Assembly (NCBI GenBank): GCA_017524385.1
Contig: JAFWSS010000137.1
Span: 1 to 33,410 of the forward strand
DNA length: 33,410 nt
Origin: Prevotella sp.
Lineage (GTDB): Bacteria; Bacteroidota; Bacteroidia; Bacteroidales; Bacteroidaceae
Direction: 5' to 3'
The notes under the pieces were generated by a model. That model was given only the letters and a program-made list of their open reading frames with translations. It had not been told where the DNA came from and made no database searches. A program made the translations under genes and the position numbers. Positions 1 through 8,893 of this stretch are shown here, piece by piece. The first letter of the stretch is position 1; each line of letters begins with the position of its first letter.

Positions 1-29
1 TAAGATGTTTTTACTTCCGAAACTTAAGT
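1..29. repeat. Left copy of a 29-bp inverted repeat
   Basis: Positions 1-29 are the reverse complement of 33271-33299 with one mismatch by eye. The shared core read at the right end is ACTTAAGTTTCGGAAGTAAA. The first ten bases (TAAGATGTTT) also recur inverted at 83-92, so the segment 1-92 has its own 10-bp terminal dyad. No gene lies in 1-150. Function is unknown. Confidence 0.8.
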
Positions 30-121
30 AGTAATTATATATTCATGACTTATATATCAGCGTTGCAGAACTATTTTTTTTGAAACATCTTAAAAATGAA
101 TGTTTTTTCATTGAAAACCAT

Positions 122-129
122 TACCTTTG
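122..129 (+). promoter_or_regulatory. Bacteroidetes-type -7 box for the lipoprotein/dockerin pair
   Basis: TACCTTTG matches the TAnnTTTG -7 consensus of the primary Bacteroidetes sigma factor. The -33 TTG is not clear; a T-rich TGTTTTTT run lies about 20 bp upstream. Transcription would start near 135, which rules out the TTG codon at 127 as the start of the first gene and favours the ATG at 151. Confidence 0.6.
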
Positions 130-150
130 CACAAATTTTTAATTTCGTTA

Positions 151-471
151 ATGAAAAGGTCACTTGTTGTATGTCTTGTTTCTGTGTTTTTGCTGACCAC
201 ATCGTGCAATACGGTGGTGGGCGATATTGCCAACTCCTTGCTCGAATCTGACTTGCAACAGGGGTTGGACTATATGGAGAAGAATAGTATGAAACCCCGA
301 CAAAGCAAGAAGGACACCAAGGAACTTCAGAAATTGGAGAGGGAGGGGAAATGCCTGATCTGTAGGGGTCTAGGTAAGACCATCGATGGGAAATACACCT
401 GTCCTAAATGCAATGGGACGGGAATGGCTCAACCTTCCAAGGTAGAAGACAATGGGCAACAGAGACCATGA
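151..471 (+). CDS. Small lipoprotein with a DnaJ-type zinc-binding motif pair
   Basis: This 106-residue protein starts with a lipoprotein signal (MKRSLVVCLV...LLTTSC), so the Cys at about residue 19 should be lipidated and the protein held at the outer membrane or in the periplasm. The C-terminal half carries CLICRGLG and CPKCNGTG. These are two CxxCxGxG motifs as found in the DnaJ zinc domain, here enough for only one zinc site. There is no J domain. A charged Lys/Glu segment lies between the signal and the zinc motifs. The start at 151 was chosen because the -7 box at 122-129 overlaps the upstream TTG start and because the signal peptide begins there. The dockerin gene follows after 28 bp and is probably co-transcribed. 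The specific role is not recognisable. Confidence 0.75.
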   Translation: MKRSLVVCLVSVFLLTTSCNTVVGDIANSLLESDLQQGLDYMEKNSMKPRQSKKDTKELQKLEREGKCLICRGLGKTIDGKYTCPKCNGTGMAQPSKVEDNGQQRP

Positions 472-499
472 CTGTGACTTCCAAGGAAATGTAATCAAT

Positions 500-1210
500 A
501 TGAGATATCTTCGTCGTTTGGCATGCTGCTTCTTGTGGGCGACCCTTTTGCCGCTTATGGCTCAAGGTGCCGTAATCCATAGGGACACCACGGTGGTGGT
601 ATCGACACCCTCTGTCAGGATGGTGCATGGTGGGACTGCCAACCTCAGCATACAAATGGAAAACAACGATGAAACGGAATATAATGGATATCAGTTCGAT
701 ATCCAACTGCCTCAGGGAGTGGCCATCGCAAAAAACGACTCAGACTTCATCTACTCCCTTTCTAAACGATACGATGAAAAAGCAAAGGTGAGAATACAGG
801 ACTACGAAGATGGCTGTTACCGCTTCATGGTGATCTCTCTTTCCGATTCCATCATTACAGGTACTGATGGTGAACTCATCTCTCTTGTCTTGCAGACTGA
901 CTCCACACTGGAAACAGGGACCTACCAGGGGACGGTGTTCAATTTCAAACTCAGCAGCAGGATTGGGGTCACGTTCATGGGTAACGATGCCGCTTTCGAC
1001 ATTCTGATACAAGACCAAGAGACCTTCTTGATGGGCGATGTCAATCATGATGGCATCGTCGACATCTCAGACGTGATGATGACGGTGAATTATTCCGTGG
1101 GAAAGAAATTGCTGGACTTCTACATCGAAGAGGCGGAAACCAATGACGACGGTGAAATCGACATCGTGGATGTCATGAACATCCTTAACATCGTGGTCAG
1201 GAAATATTAA
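500..1210 (+). CDS. Secreted protein with a cohesin-like domain and a C-terminal type I dockerin
   Basis: The 236-residue product begins with a signal peptide (MRYLRRLACCFLWATLLPLM, cleavage near AQG). Residues of about 30-165 form a beta-rich domain with a pattern typical of cohesin-like modules (NLSIQMENN, GYQFDIQLPQGV, GELISLVLQT). The C-terminus from about residue 180 has two dockerin calcium loops, GDVNHDGIVDISDV and TNDDGEIDIVDV, each followed by a helix. The ATG at 500 is preceded by AAGGAAA, a plausible ribosome site, and it is the point where the signal peptide starts; the upstream ATG at 452 would add unrelated residues and overlap the preceding gene. Having both a cohesin-like module and a dockerin in one small protein suggests self-assembly or display on partner proteins. 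This is inference. Confidence 0.75.
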   Translation: MRYLRRLACCFLWATLLPLMAQGAVIHRDTTVVVSTPSVRMVHGGTANLSIQMENNDETEYNGYQFDIQLPQGVAIAKNDSDFIYSLSKRYDEKAKVRIQDYEDGCYRFMVISLSDSIITGTDGELISLVLQTDSTLETGTYQGTVFNFKLSSRIGVTFMGNDAAFDILIQDQETFLMGDVNHDGIVDISDVMMTVNYSVGKKLLDFYIEEAETNDDGEIDIVDVMNILNIVVRKY

Positions 1211-1265
1211 AAGGGAGTTAAAAGGGAGTTAAAGGGGAGTTAGAAAGGAGTTAAAGAGACATATG
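1209..1265 (+). repeat. Purine-rich 11-bp tandem array after the dockerin gene, with GACATATG end
   Basis: Directly after the stop codon come about five units of the form AGTTAAAAGGG, then GACATATG at 1258-1265. Its reverse complement is nearly identical over about 40 bp to the array in the fhs leader (31384-31430). It lies in the convergent gap 1211-1438, which holds no gene. Confidence 0.85.
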
Positions 1266-1334
1266 TTCATTTTTTCTGCCATTTATGAAAGGTAATGATG
1301 CACACGGTTTGTCGCACCGGCATCCTTGGCGGTT

Positions 1335-1440
1335 TCAATCTTCAATCTTCAATTTTCAATTTTCAATCTTCAATCTTCAATCTTCAATTTTCAATCTTCA
1401 ATTTTCAATCTTCAATCTTCAATCTTCAATTTTCAATCTT
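1335..1440. repeat. 7-bp tandem array (CAATCTT/CAATTTT), about 15 units
   Basis: Fifteen 7-bp units alternate between CAATCTT and CAATTTT. The array ends exactly on the stop codon (1439-1441) of the minus-strand gene, so on that gene's coding strand it is a purine-rich AAGATTG array just after the stop. Open frames through it are products of the repeat. Confidence 0.9.
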
Positions 1441-2104
1441 ATTGCTTCTTTTTCATGACGCCAAACTCCACCTTGTATTTCCCGACGACGGCGGGGATTT
1501 CCATATTGGCTTCGTCGGCTTCTTTCACTTTGACAGGTGTGTCGACATTCACCCATTTGAAGACGGAAACGGGGTGTGAACGATTGGACATTCCACCATA
1601 CACCTTGTCACGGTTGAGAGGGATGCCCGCGTTGCGGACGTCGGCAACCAAGTGGTTGTAGAATTGGTCGGCCTCTGCCTTGGTGTCAAAATAGAAATGA
1701 TACCATGTCCTGTTGTCATACCAGTCATAATAGCACATGCCGATGGGTACGCCACGGTAGGTGAAGTCGAAAGTGCCGCCGGCGTGGAGGCCGGGGTACC
1801 CGTTGATTTGCTCACAGGCGCCAAAGGTGTCCATCACCTCTTGTTGGGCTATTTCCCGAGTGGGCATGTAGGCGTTCAAACAACTGAAAGGGAAATACAA
1901 CAGGTCCTTGATGGTGCGCTCCGTGTCACCTACCGGCGTGGGGGTGGCGGGTGCTTTCAACGTCGTCCTGTTGGTGGTTGTCGTGCGCCTCGTGGTCGTC
2001 GTGCGCCTCTTCCCCCTGCTCTGTGCATCGACGGGAGTAGTGGACAAGAGCAGGAAGGCGCCGAGCAGCAATGGCCATAAACGAAGAGATAAATGATTTT
2101 TCAT
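1439..2104 (-). CDS. Secreted hypothetical protein with Thr/Arg-rich linker
   Basis: The 221-residue product has a signal peptide (MKNHLSLRLWPLLLGAFLLL, cleavage near VDAQ). A low-complexity segment rich in Thr and Arg follows at about residues 29-50 (RTTTTRRTTTTNRTT), probably a flexible linker. A folded domain of about 160 residues rich in aromatic residues comes next (YDWYDNRTWYHFYFD). I do not recognise the family. The ATG at 2104 is the first that gives a signal peptide. Upstream lies a 250-bp leader with an AT-rich repeat, a 30-bp motif shared with the fhs leader, and a large inverted repeat that separates it from recA. Confidence 0.7.
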   Translation of the reverse strand: MKNHLSLRLWPLLLGAFLLLSTTPVDAQSRGKRRTTTTRRTTTTNRTTLKAPATPTPVGDTERTIKDLLYFPFSCLNAYMPTREIAQQEVMDTFGACEQINGYPGLHAGGTFDFTYRGVPIGMCYYDWYDNRTWYHFYFDTKAEADQFYNHLVADVRNAGIPLNRDKVYGGMSNRSHPVSVFKWVNVDTPVKVKEADEANMEIPAVVGKYKVEFGVMKKKQ

Positions 2105-2107
2105 AGG

Positions 2108-2150
2108 GTGATAAATAATTAATAATTAACAATTAATAATTTATAATTTA
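2108..2150. repeat. AT-rich short repeat (AATTAATAATT type)
   Basis: Imperfect AATTAATAAT units lie immediately upstream of the minus-strand start codon at 2104. Such A/T tracts may help ribosome access in Bacteroidetes leaders, which seldom use a Shine-Dalgarno sequence; that role is inference. Confidence 0.6.
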
Positions 2151-2190
2151 CAAGTTTCGCATTCGCCTTCTTCATACCTCATTTTCCTTT

Positions 2191-2220
2191 GCTTGCGAAA
2201 GTTGAGTTATCAAATTTGGC
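2191..2220 (-). other. Leader motif shared with the fhs leader
   Basis: Read on the minus strand, GCCAAATTTGATAACTCAAC followed by TTTCGCAAGC matches the first 30 bases of the fhs transcript leader (31293-31322) with only small differences. Both copies lie in 5' leaders, about 90-140 bp before a start codon. Confidence 0.6.
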
Positions 2221-2254
2221 AATAGATGTTCCAAATGATTGCTTTATCATTGAT

Positions 2255-2337
2255 TATCCCGAATTATAGAATTAGAGAAATGCAGTCATCCTTGTCATTG
2301 ACAACCAAATAATTCTCTAATTCTCTAATTCGGGATA
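2255..2337. repeat. Large inverted repeat of short tandem units between recA and the next gene
   Basis: The arms 2255-2281 and 2311-2337 are 27 bp each and pair with two mismatches by eye (TATCCCGAATTA then AGAATTAGAGAA). The loop is 29 bp and contains the dyad TTGTCATTGACAA. Each arm is itself a short tandem array (AATTAGAG). It lies just past the recA stop codon and could fold in the recA transcript as a terminator-like or processing hairpin. There is no clean T tract. Confidence 0.85.
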
Positions 2338-2354
2338 AAAACCAAGATTCGCGG

Positions 2355-3383
<1,029 letters not shown>

Positions 3384-3398
3384 TGTTTGTAGTTGTTT

Positions 3399-3489
3399 CG
3401 TGATGATGTTGTTTCGTGATGACGGTATAACGATATAACGGTATAATGGTATAACGTGATTACGATATTTTGTGATGTCGTTATTACGT
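3399..3489. repeat. Short tandem repeats (GGTATAAC and CGTGAT words) upstream of recA
   Basis: The gap between recA and the dehydrogenase holds GGTATAACGATATAACGGTA-type units of 9-10 bp at 3422-3456, flanked on both sides by CGTGAT and ATTACG words. It extends the recA reading frame artificially. Confidence 0.8.
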
Positions 3490-3501
3490 GCTTCCCTTCT
3501 C

Positions 3502-4740
3502 TTACAATTCCAGGTCTCCGTCGAACACTTCGTGCCAGGGAAGTCCTTTCTCGTTGAGCAGGGCCATGAAGGGGTCGGGGTCGAATTCCTCCACATTCCA
3601 CACGCCGGGCTTGCACCAGATGCCTTTCACCAGGAGCATGGCGCCGATCATGGCTGGCACGCCGGTGGTGTAACTCACGCCTTGCATGCCGGTTTCTTCG
3701 TATGCTGCGCGGTGCGAACAGTTGTTATAGACGTAGTAGGTGCGCTCCTTGCCATCCTTGATGCCACGGATGCGGCAGCCGATGCTCGTTTCGCCCTCGT
3801 AGTTCTCACCCAGGTTCTGCGGGTTGGGCAGCACGGCCTTGAGGAACTGCAAGGGTACGATTTTCACCTTGACGGTTTGTGTGGGGTCATCGGCCAGCGG
3901 TGCCTCGTAGGTGATTTCGTCGATGCGGCTCATACCGATGTTCTGGATGACGTCGAGGTGCTTGATGTATTGCTCTCCAAAGGTCATCCAGAAGCGTGCC
4001 TGGCGGATGGTGGGGTAATTCTTCACCAGACTCTCCAACTCCTCGTGGTGTAGAAGGTAACTCTCCCTCGGTCCGATGTTGGGGTAGGTGAGTGGCTGGT
4101 GTATCTCCAGTGGCTCCGTCTCAATCCATTGGCCATCCTTGTAGTAGAGGCCCTTCTGTGTGATTTCGCGGATGTTGATTTCAGGGTTGAAGTTGGTGGC
4201 GAAAGCCTTGTGGTGGTCGCCGGCGTTGCAGTCCACGATGTCGAGGTAGTGCATCTCGTCGAAGTGGTGCTTGGCGGCATAGGCGGTGTAGATGCCGCTG
4301 ACGCCCGGGTCGAAGCCGCAGCCAAGGATGGCGCAGAGGCCAGCCTGCTCGAAGCGCTCCTTGTAGGCCCATTGCCAGGAATACTCGAAATGCGCCTCGT
4401 CCTTCGGCTCGTAGTTTGCAGTGTCGAGGTAGTGGCAGCCGCACGCCAGGCACGCCTCCATGATGGTGAGGTCCTGGTAGGGCAGGGCGAGGTTGATGAC
4501 CAGTTCGGGTTGGTAACTGTTGAACAGCACCTTCAGTTGCTCCACGTCATCGGCGTCCACCTGCGCGGTCTTGATATCGAGGTCGTAGCCCGCCTTGTGG
4601 ATGGCGGCGACGATGTTGTCGCATTTCTTCTTCGTGCGGCTGGCAATCATGAATTCTGTGAACACGTCGGCGTTCTGTGCGATTTTGAACGCGGCAACGG
4701 TGGCAACGCCACCCGCACCAATCATCAATACTTTGCTCAT
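3502..4740 (-). CDS. Carboxynorspermidine/carboxyspermidine dehydrogenase (saccharopine dehydrogenase family)
   Basis: The enzyme joins aspartate semialdehyde to a diamine using NADPH, giving carboxy(nor)spermidine, the step before NspC-type decarboxylation in the alternative polyamine pathway. The 412-residue product opens with a Rossmann fold ([20 protein letters not shown]) and then SRTKKKCD, as in the Vibrio enzyme. Other family blocks are [28 protein letters not shown] and [15 protein letters not shown]. The substrate (diaminopropane or putrescine) cannot be told from sequence. No nspC homologue is in the window. It lies about 120 bp upstream of recA on the same strand, separated by a tandem array. 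Family confidence is high; the exact substrate is inference. Confidence 0.85.
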   Translation of the reverse strand: MSKVLMIGAGGVATVAAFKIAQNADVFTEFMIASRTKKKCDNIVAAIHKAGYDLDIKTAQVDADDVEQLKVLFNSYQPELVINLALPYQDLTIMEACLACGCHYLDTANYEPKDEAHFEYSWQWAYKERFEQAGLCAILGCGFDPGVSGIYTAYAAKHHFDEMHYLDIVDCNAGDHHKAFATNFNPEINIREITQKGLYYKDGQWIETEPLEIHQPLTYPNIGPRESYLLHHEELESLVKNYPTIRQARFWMTFGEQYIKHLDVIQNIGMSRIDEITYEAPLADDPTQTVKVKIVPLQFLKAVLPNPQNLGENYEGETSIGCRIRGIKDGKERTYYVYNNCSHRAAYEETGMQGVSYTTGVPAMIGAMLLVKGIWCKPGVWNVEEFDPDPFMALLNEKGLPWHEVFDGDLEL

Positions 4741-4780
4741 GTCTTGTGCTTTTTAGTTTGAGGTATTTTACTGTAGTTGA

Positions 4781-5374
4781 TCATGTCATGGGGATTTCCT
4801 CGCTCCTGATGCCCAGTGCGCTCATCAGCGAGTAGCCCAGGATTTCAGACTTGAAGTCGCCGCCGCCGGTGGGTTGCATCGACAGCAGTGTGACGCGTTT
4901 GTCGTCGTCCACCTTTCGCAGGGCGTGTCGCACTTGTGAAATGCTATCGTCATCGGGGACGACGACGATGCGCTTGATGTTCTTGGAGCCTAGAGCGACA
5001 TGGAGGAGGTCGAGCAGCACGTCTTCACGAGAGACGATGTTTTCCTCGCTGACCGTGTTGAGGACGAATTCGCCGAGTGAGTCGCGGAAGGCTTGTCCGT
5101 CGATGTCGTCTTTCAGTCCGCCGGGTGTGAAATGCTCCAATTGCTGCTTGTCGCGGCTGTGGATGAACACCACCTGCGTCACCTCGTCGCCCTCCCTGAT
5201 GCCTCCGTCGAGCGCCACGCAGTCCAACCATCGTGGCAGGTCGGCGTTGGGGATGCGCCGCCCTATCATACGTTCGAAATTGACAATCAGGTCGAAGGCC
5301 ACGCGGTCGATGTGGTCGGCATCAACGATGACGATGTTGTCGCATGTCACCTCAGGGGTGGGAAAATCATTCAT
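4781..5374 (-). CDS. Bacteroidales hypothetical protein, possibly a diverged NYN/PIN-like domain
   Basis: The 197-residue product is soluble and acidic. It begins IVIVDADHIDRVAFDLIVNF and has a late block IKRIVVVPDDDSISQVRHAL followed by RVTLLSMQP. An N-terminal strand-Asp, a central helical part, and a late strand-DDD-helix-strand order resemble NYN/PIN nuclease folds. This is pattern-based inference only. I recall similar Bacteroidales proteins listed under a domain of unknown function (perhaps DUF6621). The start at 5374 is preferred over 5392 because the -7 box at 5380-5387 is so close that the transcript would begin at or near this ATG. A perfect 14-bp palindrome covers the promoter. Confidence 0.65.
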   Translation of the reverse strand: MNDFPTPEVTCDNIVIVDADHIDRVAFDLIVNFERMIGRRIPNADLPRWLDCVALDGGIREGDEVTQVVFIHSRDKQQLEHFTPGGLKDDIDGQAFRDSLGEFVLNTVSEENIVSREDVLLDLLHVALGSKNIKRIVVVPDDDSISQVRHALRKVDDDKRVTLLSMQPTGGGDFKSEILGYSLMSALGIRSEEIPMT

Positions 5375-5379
5375 AGGTA

Positions 5380-5414
5380 CAAAGATAAGCATATTTTTGC
5401 AAATATGCTTATCT
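5380..5414 (-). promoter_or_regulatory. -7 box overlapped by a perfect 14-bp inverted repeat
   Basis: On the minus strand TATCTTTG (5387-5380) fits TAnnTTTG, five bases before the ATG at 5374, which implies a nearly leaderless transcript. AGATAAGCATATTT (5383-5396) and its exact complement (5401-5414) are separated by TTGC, so the dyad covers the upstream half of the promoter. It is a candidate operator. No convincing -33 TTG at normal spacing was found. Confidence 0.55.
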
Positions 5415-5442
5415 CCATCTTTTTTTTCGGATTTTTTTTGGG

Positions 5443-5556
5443 GTGATAGGATTGATAGGATTTTCTAGATTTTCTAGATTCTCTAGATTTTCTAGACTTT
5501 CTAGACTTTCTAGACTTTCTAGATTCTCTAGATTTTATATATCCTCCTATCTCCTC
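5443..5556. repeat. 9-bp TTTCTAGAN tandem array flanked by inverted GATAGGA units
   Basis: Nine or so units containing TCTAGA fill 5461-5535. They are bracketed by GATAGGATTGATAGGA on the left and TCCTCCTATCTCCTCC on the right, which pair with each other. The array ends at the stop codon of the porin gene (5557-5559). On the porin's coding strand the part next to the stop is purine-rich and the distal part pyrimidine-rich. Confidence 0.85.
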
Positions 5557-6642
5557 CTAGAACCTGAAGTCTAGCTCCACATCCACGAAGTTGTAGTTTT
5601 GGTTGTCGTGGTCGGCGATGGCACGGTCGTTGACGCGGGCGTATTCGGCGGTGATTTCCAGGTTCTTGTTGATGAAGTAATTCATGCCGACCTCATACAT
5701 GCTCTTTGAGGAGTCCATGTCTTTTGTCGGGCGGTAGCATTGGTAACGTGCCTTGGCATGCAGTTTCGACTTGATGACAGGCACGATGCCGAAGACATAC
5801 CAGCCATCGGCCTTGTCGCCGAGGGAGTAGTCTATGGTGGTGCTGCCGCTTCCGGGACTCGACACGCCCCATCCTTGGCTGTTGACGTACTCTGTGCGGA
5901 AGGTGTACTCGTCCTTGTCCCATTCAGCGGAGAGACAGTAGCGGTTGAGGGTGACGCTCTCGTTGGTGCCTTTCAGGGTGGTCATGCCGCCATGGCTGCC
6001 GTTCCATCCGAAAGCACCGATGCGGAGACCTTTGACGGGTGACACCCAGATGCCGCCGATGATGTCTTTGCGCTCGTCCTTGTCCTTGCGGTTGACACCC
6101 TCGCCGTTGTAGACACCTACTTGATAGTGGAGGAAGCGATGGCCGTCGGAGGCGGGGAAGAGGTCGCCTTGCAACTGAATGCCGATGTCGCGGCCGCCGG
6201 ATGATTTCTCACCGGCGCGGTCGCCGAAGCCCGAGAGGCGGTTGATGACGTCGGCATAGGAATACCAGCCTTGGGTGATGGGGTGCGTGGGATTCTCGAA
6301 GGTGAAGGCGCGCTTGAACTGTCCTACTCTCAAGCGGGCTTCCTTGTATTTCACCCATTCGGCATAAAGGTCAACGAGTTGGACGGTGGGTTCGGCCGGA
6401 CCTTTGGCGTTGGTGCCTTGGATTTGGGCACGCCAGTCCCAGTCGCCAATCTTTCCGTCGAGAATCAGACGCATCAGGCGGAGGTTGAACTCGTTGTGTT
6501 CGGAGCCCTCCTTGTCGTCGCCTTGGTACTGCAGCATGCCATAGCCGCTGAGTTTGAAGTTGTCATACCACTTCTTGTCTTGCTGGGCGCTCATGCTCAC
6601 CGCTATGAGGGTCAGCAGGCAGGTAATGAATAATTTTTTCAT
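5557..6642 (-). CDS. OprO/OprP-type outer-membrane porin
   Basis: The 361-residue product starts with a signal peptide (MKKLFITCLLTLIAVSMSAQ). The mature part alternates polar and hydrophobic or aromatic residues as in a beta barrel, and it ends in Phe (VDVELDFRF), the usual outer-membrane barrel signature. Blocks such as LRLMRLILDGKIGDWDWRAQ, VGQFKRAFTFENPTH and GRDIGIQLQGDLF are typical of the phosphate-selective porin O/P family. Family members in Bacteroidetes are often annotated as phosphate porins, but selectivity cannot be read from sequence here. The start at 6642 is the only ATG giving a signal peptide. It lies downstream of rlmD, separated by a 9-bp tandem array. Confidence 0.8.
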   Translation of the reverse strand: MKKLFITCLLTLIAVSMSAQQDKKWYDNFKLSGYGMLQYQGDDKEGSEHNEFNLRLMRLILDGKIGDWDWRAQIQGTNAKGPAEPTVQLVDLYAEWVKYKEARLRVGQFKRAFTFENPTHPITQGWYSYADVINRLSGFGDRAGEKSSGGRDIGIQLQGDLFPASDGHRFLHYQVGVYNGEGVNRKDKDERKDIIGGIWVSPVKGLRIGAFGWNGSHGGMTTLKGTNESVTLNRYCLSAEWDKDEYTFRTEYVNSQGWGVSSPGSGSTTIDYSLGDKADGWYVFGIVPVIKSKLHAKARYQCYRPTKDMDSSKSMYEVGMNYFINKNLEITAEYARVNDRAIADHDNQNYNFVDVELDFRF

Positions 6643-6690
6643 AGTTGTTTGTTGAGGTTAGTGATTGATGGCTTTTTGGGGAGGAGGCTC

Positions 6691-6780
6691 TAAGGTCTTT
6701 AGGGTCTTTGGGGTCCTTAAGGTCTTTAGGGTCCTTGGGGTCCTTAAGGTCTTTAAGGTCCTTGGGGTCCTTGGAGTCTC
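6691..6780. repeat. 9-bp tandem array (GGTCCTTNN), about ten units
   Basis: Units of GGTCTTTAG, GGTCCTTGG and GGTCCTTAA repeat with a 9-bp period and end at the rlmD stop codon (6781). Because the period is a multiple of three, all frames stay open and give artificial Lys-Asp-Pro or Val-Leu repeat peptides, which I do not call as genes. Confidence 0.9.
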
Positions 6781-8202
6781 TTATGTCCTTCTTTTGAGTA
6801 GCACCACGTTTTCCACGTGTGGTGTGTGGGGGAACATGTCCACCGGTTGGACGGCATCCACCCGGTAGGCGGTGTCGAGGTCGGCAAGGTCGCGTGCCTG
6901 TGTGGCAGGGTTGCAACTGACATAGACGATGCGGTTTGGCTGTGCGCGGAGTATGGTCTGCACCACGTCGGGATGCATGCCGGCTCGCGGTGGGTCTGTG
7001 ATGAGCACGTCGGGGCGCCCGTGCTCGCTGATGAATTCGTCGGTGAGGATGTCTTTCATATCACCGGCGAAGAAGAGGGTGTTGTCGATGCCGTTGAGGG
7101 CGGAGTTCACCTTTGCATCCTCGATGGCTTCTGGCACATATTCGATACCGATGACCTGGCGTGCCTGGCGTGCCACGAAGTTGGCGATTGTCCCGGTGCC
7201 GGTATAAAGGTCATAGACCAGTTCGTTGCCTGTGAGTGCGGCAAACTCCCGTGCCACGGAGTAGAGCACGTGGGCCTGGTCGGTATTCGTCTGGTAGAAA
7301 CTTTTCGGTCCCACCTTGAAACGCAGGTTTTCCATCGTCTCGAAGATGTGGTCGCTACCTTTGTAGGTCACCACTTCGAGGTCGCCGAAGGTGTCGTTGC
7401 ACTTCTGGTTGTCCACGTAGAGCAGCGAGGTGATTTGCGGGAAGCGTCCGGCCAGGTGGTCGAGCAGAGCCTCGGCGCGTTGCTTGTCGCCTTCTTCCTC
7501 GAAATGGAACTGCACGAGCACCATCCACTCGCCCGTGTTGGAGTTGCGGATCATGATGTCGCGGAGCAGGCCTTTTTGTTGCCGGATGTCGAAATAGGGC
7601 ATCCCTGTGGCGTCGGCATGGTCGCGCACGGCATTGCGGATTTGGTTCTGGAGGTCGTCCATCAGCAGGCAGCGCTCGATGGGCAGCACCTTGTCGAAGG
7701 CTCCGGTGATGTGCAGCCCGATGGCGTTCATGTTGTCATACACCACGCCGCTGGCCACCTCCTCACGGGTGAGCCACCTCTTGTTGCAGCACTCGAACTC
7801 CATCTTGTTGCGGTATTCGCGTGTCTTTGCCGAACTCAGGATAGGCCGCATTTCGGGCAAATCCACCTTTCCGATGCGTGTCAACTGGTCATAGACTTGC
7901 TGCTGCTTCATCTTGAGTTGCTCGGGGTAGGGGAGGATTTGCCATTTGCAGCCGCCGCAGACACCGAAATGAGGGCACATCGGCTCCTGGCGCATGCTGC
8001 TGGGGGTTACCAGTCGCACGACCTCGGCCTCGCAGTAACTCTTGCGCTTCTTCCGCACTTGCAAGTCCACTATGTCGCCAGGCACCACGAAGGGCACGAA
8101 GACGACTTTCTCGTCGACATGGGCGATGCACTTGCCTTCTGCGGCGCATGCCTCTATTTCCACGTTCTCGTAGATGGGGAGCGGTTTCTTGTTCTTTGCC
8201 AT
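6781..8202 (-). CDS. rlmD: 23S rRNA (uracil-C5) methyltransferase, RlmD/RumA family
   Basis: The enzyme methylates C5 of a 23S rRNA uridine (U1939 for RlmD) with S-adenosylmethionine. The 473-residue product has an N-terminal TRAM domain (about residues 10-65). Four Cys of the family's iron-sulphur site can be placed: C76, C82 and C85 in CPHFGVCGGCKW, plus C178 in PIERCLL. The SAM-binding motif is VYDLYTGTGTIANFVA, the DPPRAGMHPD block is present, and the catalytic Cys lies in YVSCNPATQARDL. It could modify a second site as RlmCD does in some bacteria; sequence alone does not separate these. The gene lies 23 bp downstream of the HD-domain gene and is probably co-transcribed with it. Confidence 0.9.
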   Translation of the reverse strand: MAKNKKPLPIYENVEIEACAAEGKCIAHVDEKVVFVPFVVPGDIVDLQVRKKRKSYCEAEVVRLVTPSSMRQEPMCPHFGVCGGCKWQILPYPEQLKMKQQQVYDQLTRIGKVDLPEMRPILSSAKTREYRNKMEFECCNKRWLTREEVASGVVYDNMNAIGLHITGAFDKVLPIERCLLMDDLQNQIRNAVRDHADATGMPYFDIRQQKGLLRDIMIRNSNTGEWMVLVQFHFEEEGDKQRAEALLDHLAGRFPQITSLLYVDNQKCNDTFGDLEVVTYKGSDHIFETMENLRFKVGPKSFYQTNTDQAHVLYSVAREFAALTGNELVYDLYTGTGTIANFVARQARQVIGIEYVPEAIEDAKVNSALNGIDNTLFFAGDMKDILTDEFISEHGRPDVLITDPPRAGMHPDVVQTILRAQPNRIVYVSCNPATQARDLADLDTAYRVDAVQPVDMFPHTPHVENVVLLKRRT

Positions 8203-8225
8203 TTCTTGGTTTGTTGTTGTGACGG

Positions 8226-8852
8226 TCAGAGTTCGTCGAGTTCTTCGCCGGTACGTTCCATGATACTGGCGGCGAGGGAGTCGGCCGTTTGTATGATGGA
8301 GACAAGGGGATAGAGTTTCCGGGCAACGTCGTAGCTGCGCGTCTCCTCGAGACTTGCCATGTTCACCCCCCAGGCTCCCATGTGCCAGCGGATGGCGAGC
8401 ATCTCGTCATCGTTGAGGATGAGGCCGCTGCAAAGGAGAAGCACGAGCGACTTCTCGCCATGGCCCATGGGGAATTTCTTGTAGGTCACCTTGTAGCCTT
8501 CGCAGTCCTCCCATGTGCCGATGGGGGTCTTGCGGCGTTTCACCGTGGGTTTGTAGATATCGCTCTTGCACACGTCGTGCAGCAGGCTCGCGATGATGAT
8601 GCTGTCACGGCGCACCTCTTTGGCAAGGGTGGGCTCCAGCACCTTCATGGCATCGTAAATGGCAAGTGCTGCCTTGCAAGTGTTTAGCGAATGGAGCACC
8701 AACCCACCTTTCTTGTTAAGGTGATGCCCGGCGGAGGCGGGGGATTCGAAAAATCCCAGGCTCTCCAGGTCTTCTATCGTCTCTTCCACACCTTCCCTCT
8801 TGGTGGAGCGGAGGAGTTCAAGAAATTCGGCTTTGTTCTTTGATATGTCCAT
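8226..8852 (-). CDS. HD-domain protein (putative metal-dependent phosphohydrolase)
   Basis: The 208-residue product carries the HD motif in IIIASLLHDVCKSD, with an upstream His in AGHHLNKKGGLVLHSLNTCK and a downstream His/Asp region (AIRWHMGAW). This order is typical of single-domain HD phosphohydrolases. The substrate is unknown. The start at 8852 (MDISKNKAEF) was chosen because the promoter at 8894-8924 lies about 40 bp upstream and would be inside the longer open frame that begins at 8927. The gene therefore begins a new unit after the sugar operon terminator, together with rlmD 23 bp downstream. Confidence 0.8.
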   Translation of the reverse strand: MDISKNKAEFLELLRSTKREGVEETIEDLESLGFFESPASAGHHLNKKGGLVLHSLNTCKAALAIYDAMKVLEPTLAKEVRRDSIIIASLLHDVCKSDIYKPTVKRRKTPIGTWEDCEGYKVTYKKFPMGHGEKSLVLLLCSGLILNDDEMLAIRWHMGAWGVNMASLEETRSYDVARKLYPLVSIIQTADSLAASIMERTGEELDEL

Positions 8853-8893
8853 GTCTATGGTTGGTCGTTTGGGGCTAACACGGGTTGTGAGTG

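Noticed and set aside
1295-1661. Plus-strand frames with Ile-Phe-Asn-Leu-Gln repeats
   Set aside because: They are translations of the 7-bp array, which keeps all frames open, and they run into the antisense of the secreted protein.
6665-6916. Frames with Lys-Asp-Pro or Val-Leu repeats after rlmD
   Set aside because: Products of a 9-bp tandem array; no start signal and no conserved domain.
6817-8313. A 498-codon open frame opposite rlmD
   Set aside because: Antisense shadow; rlmD has all catalytic motifs on the other strand.
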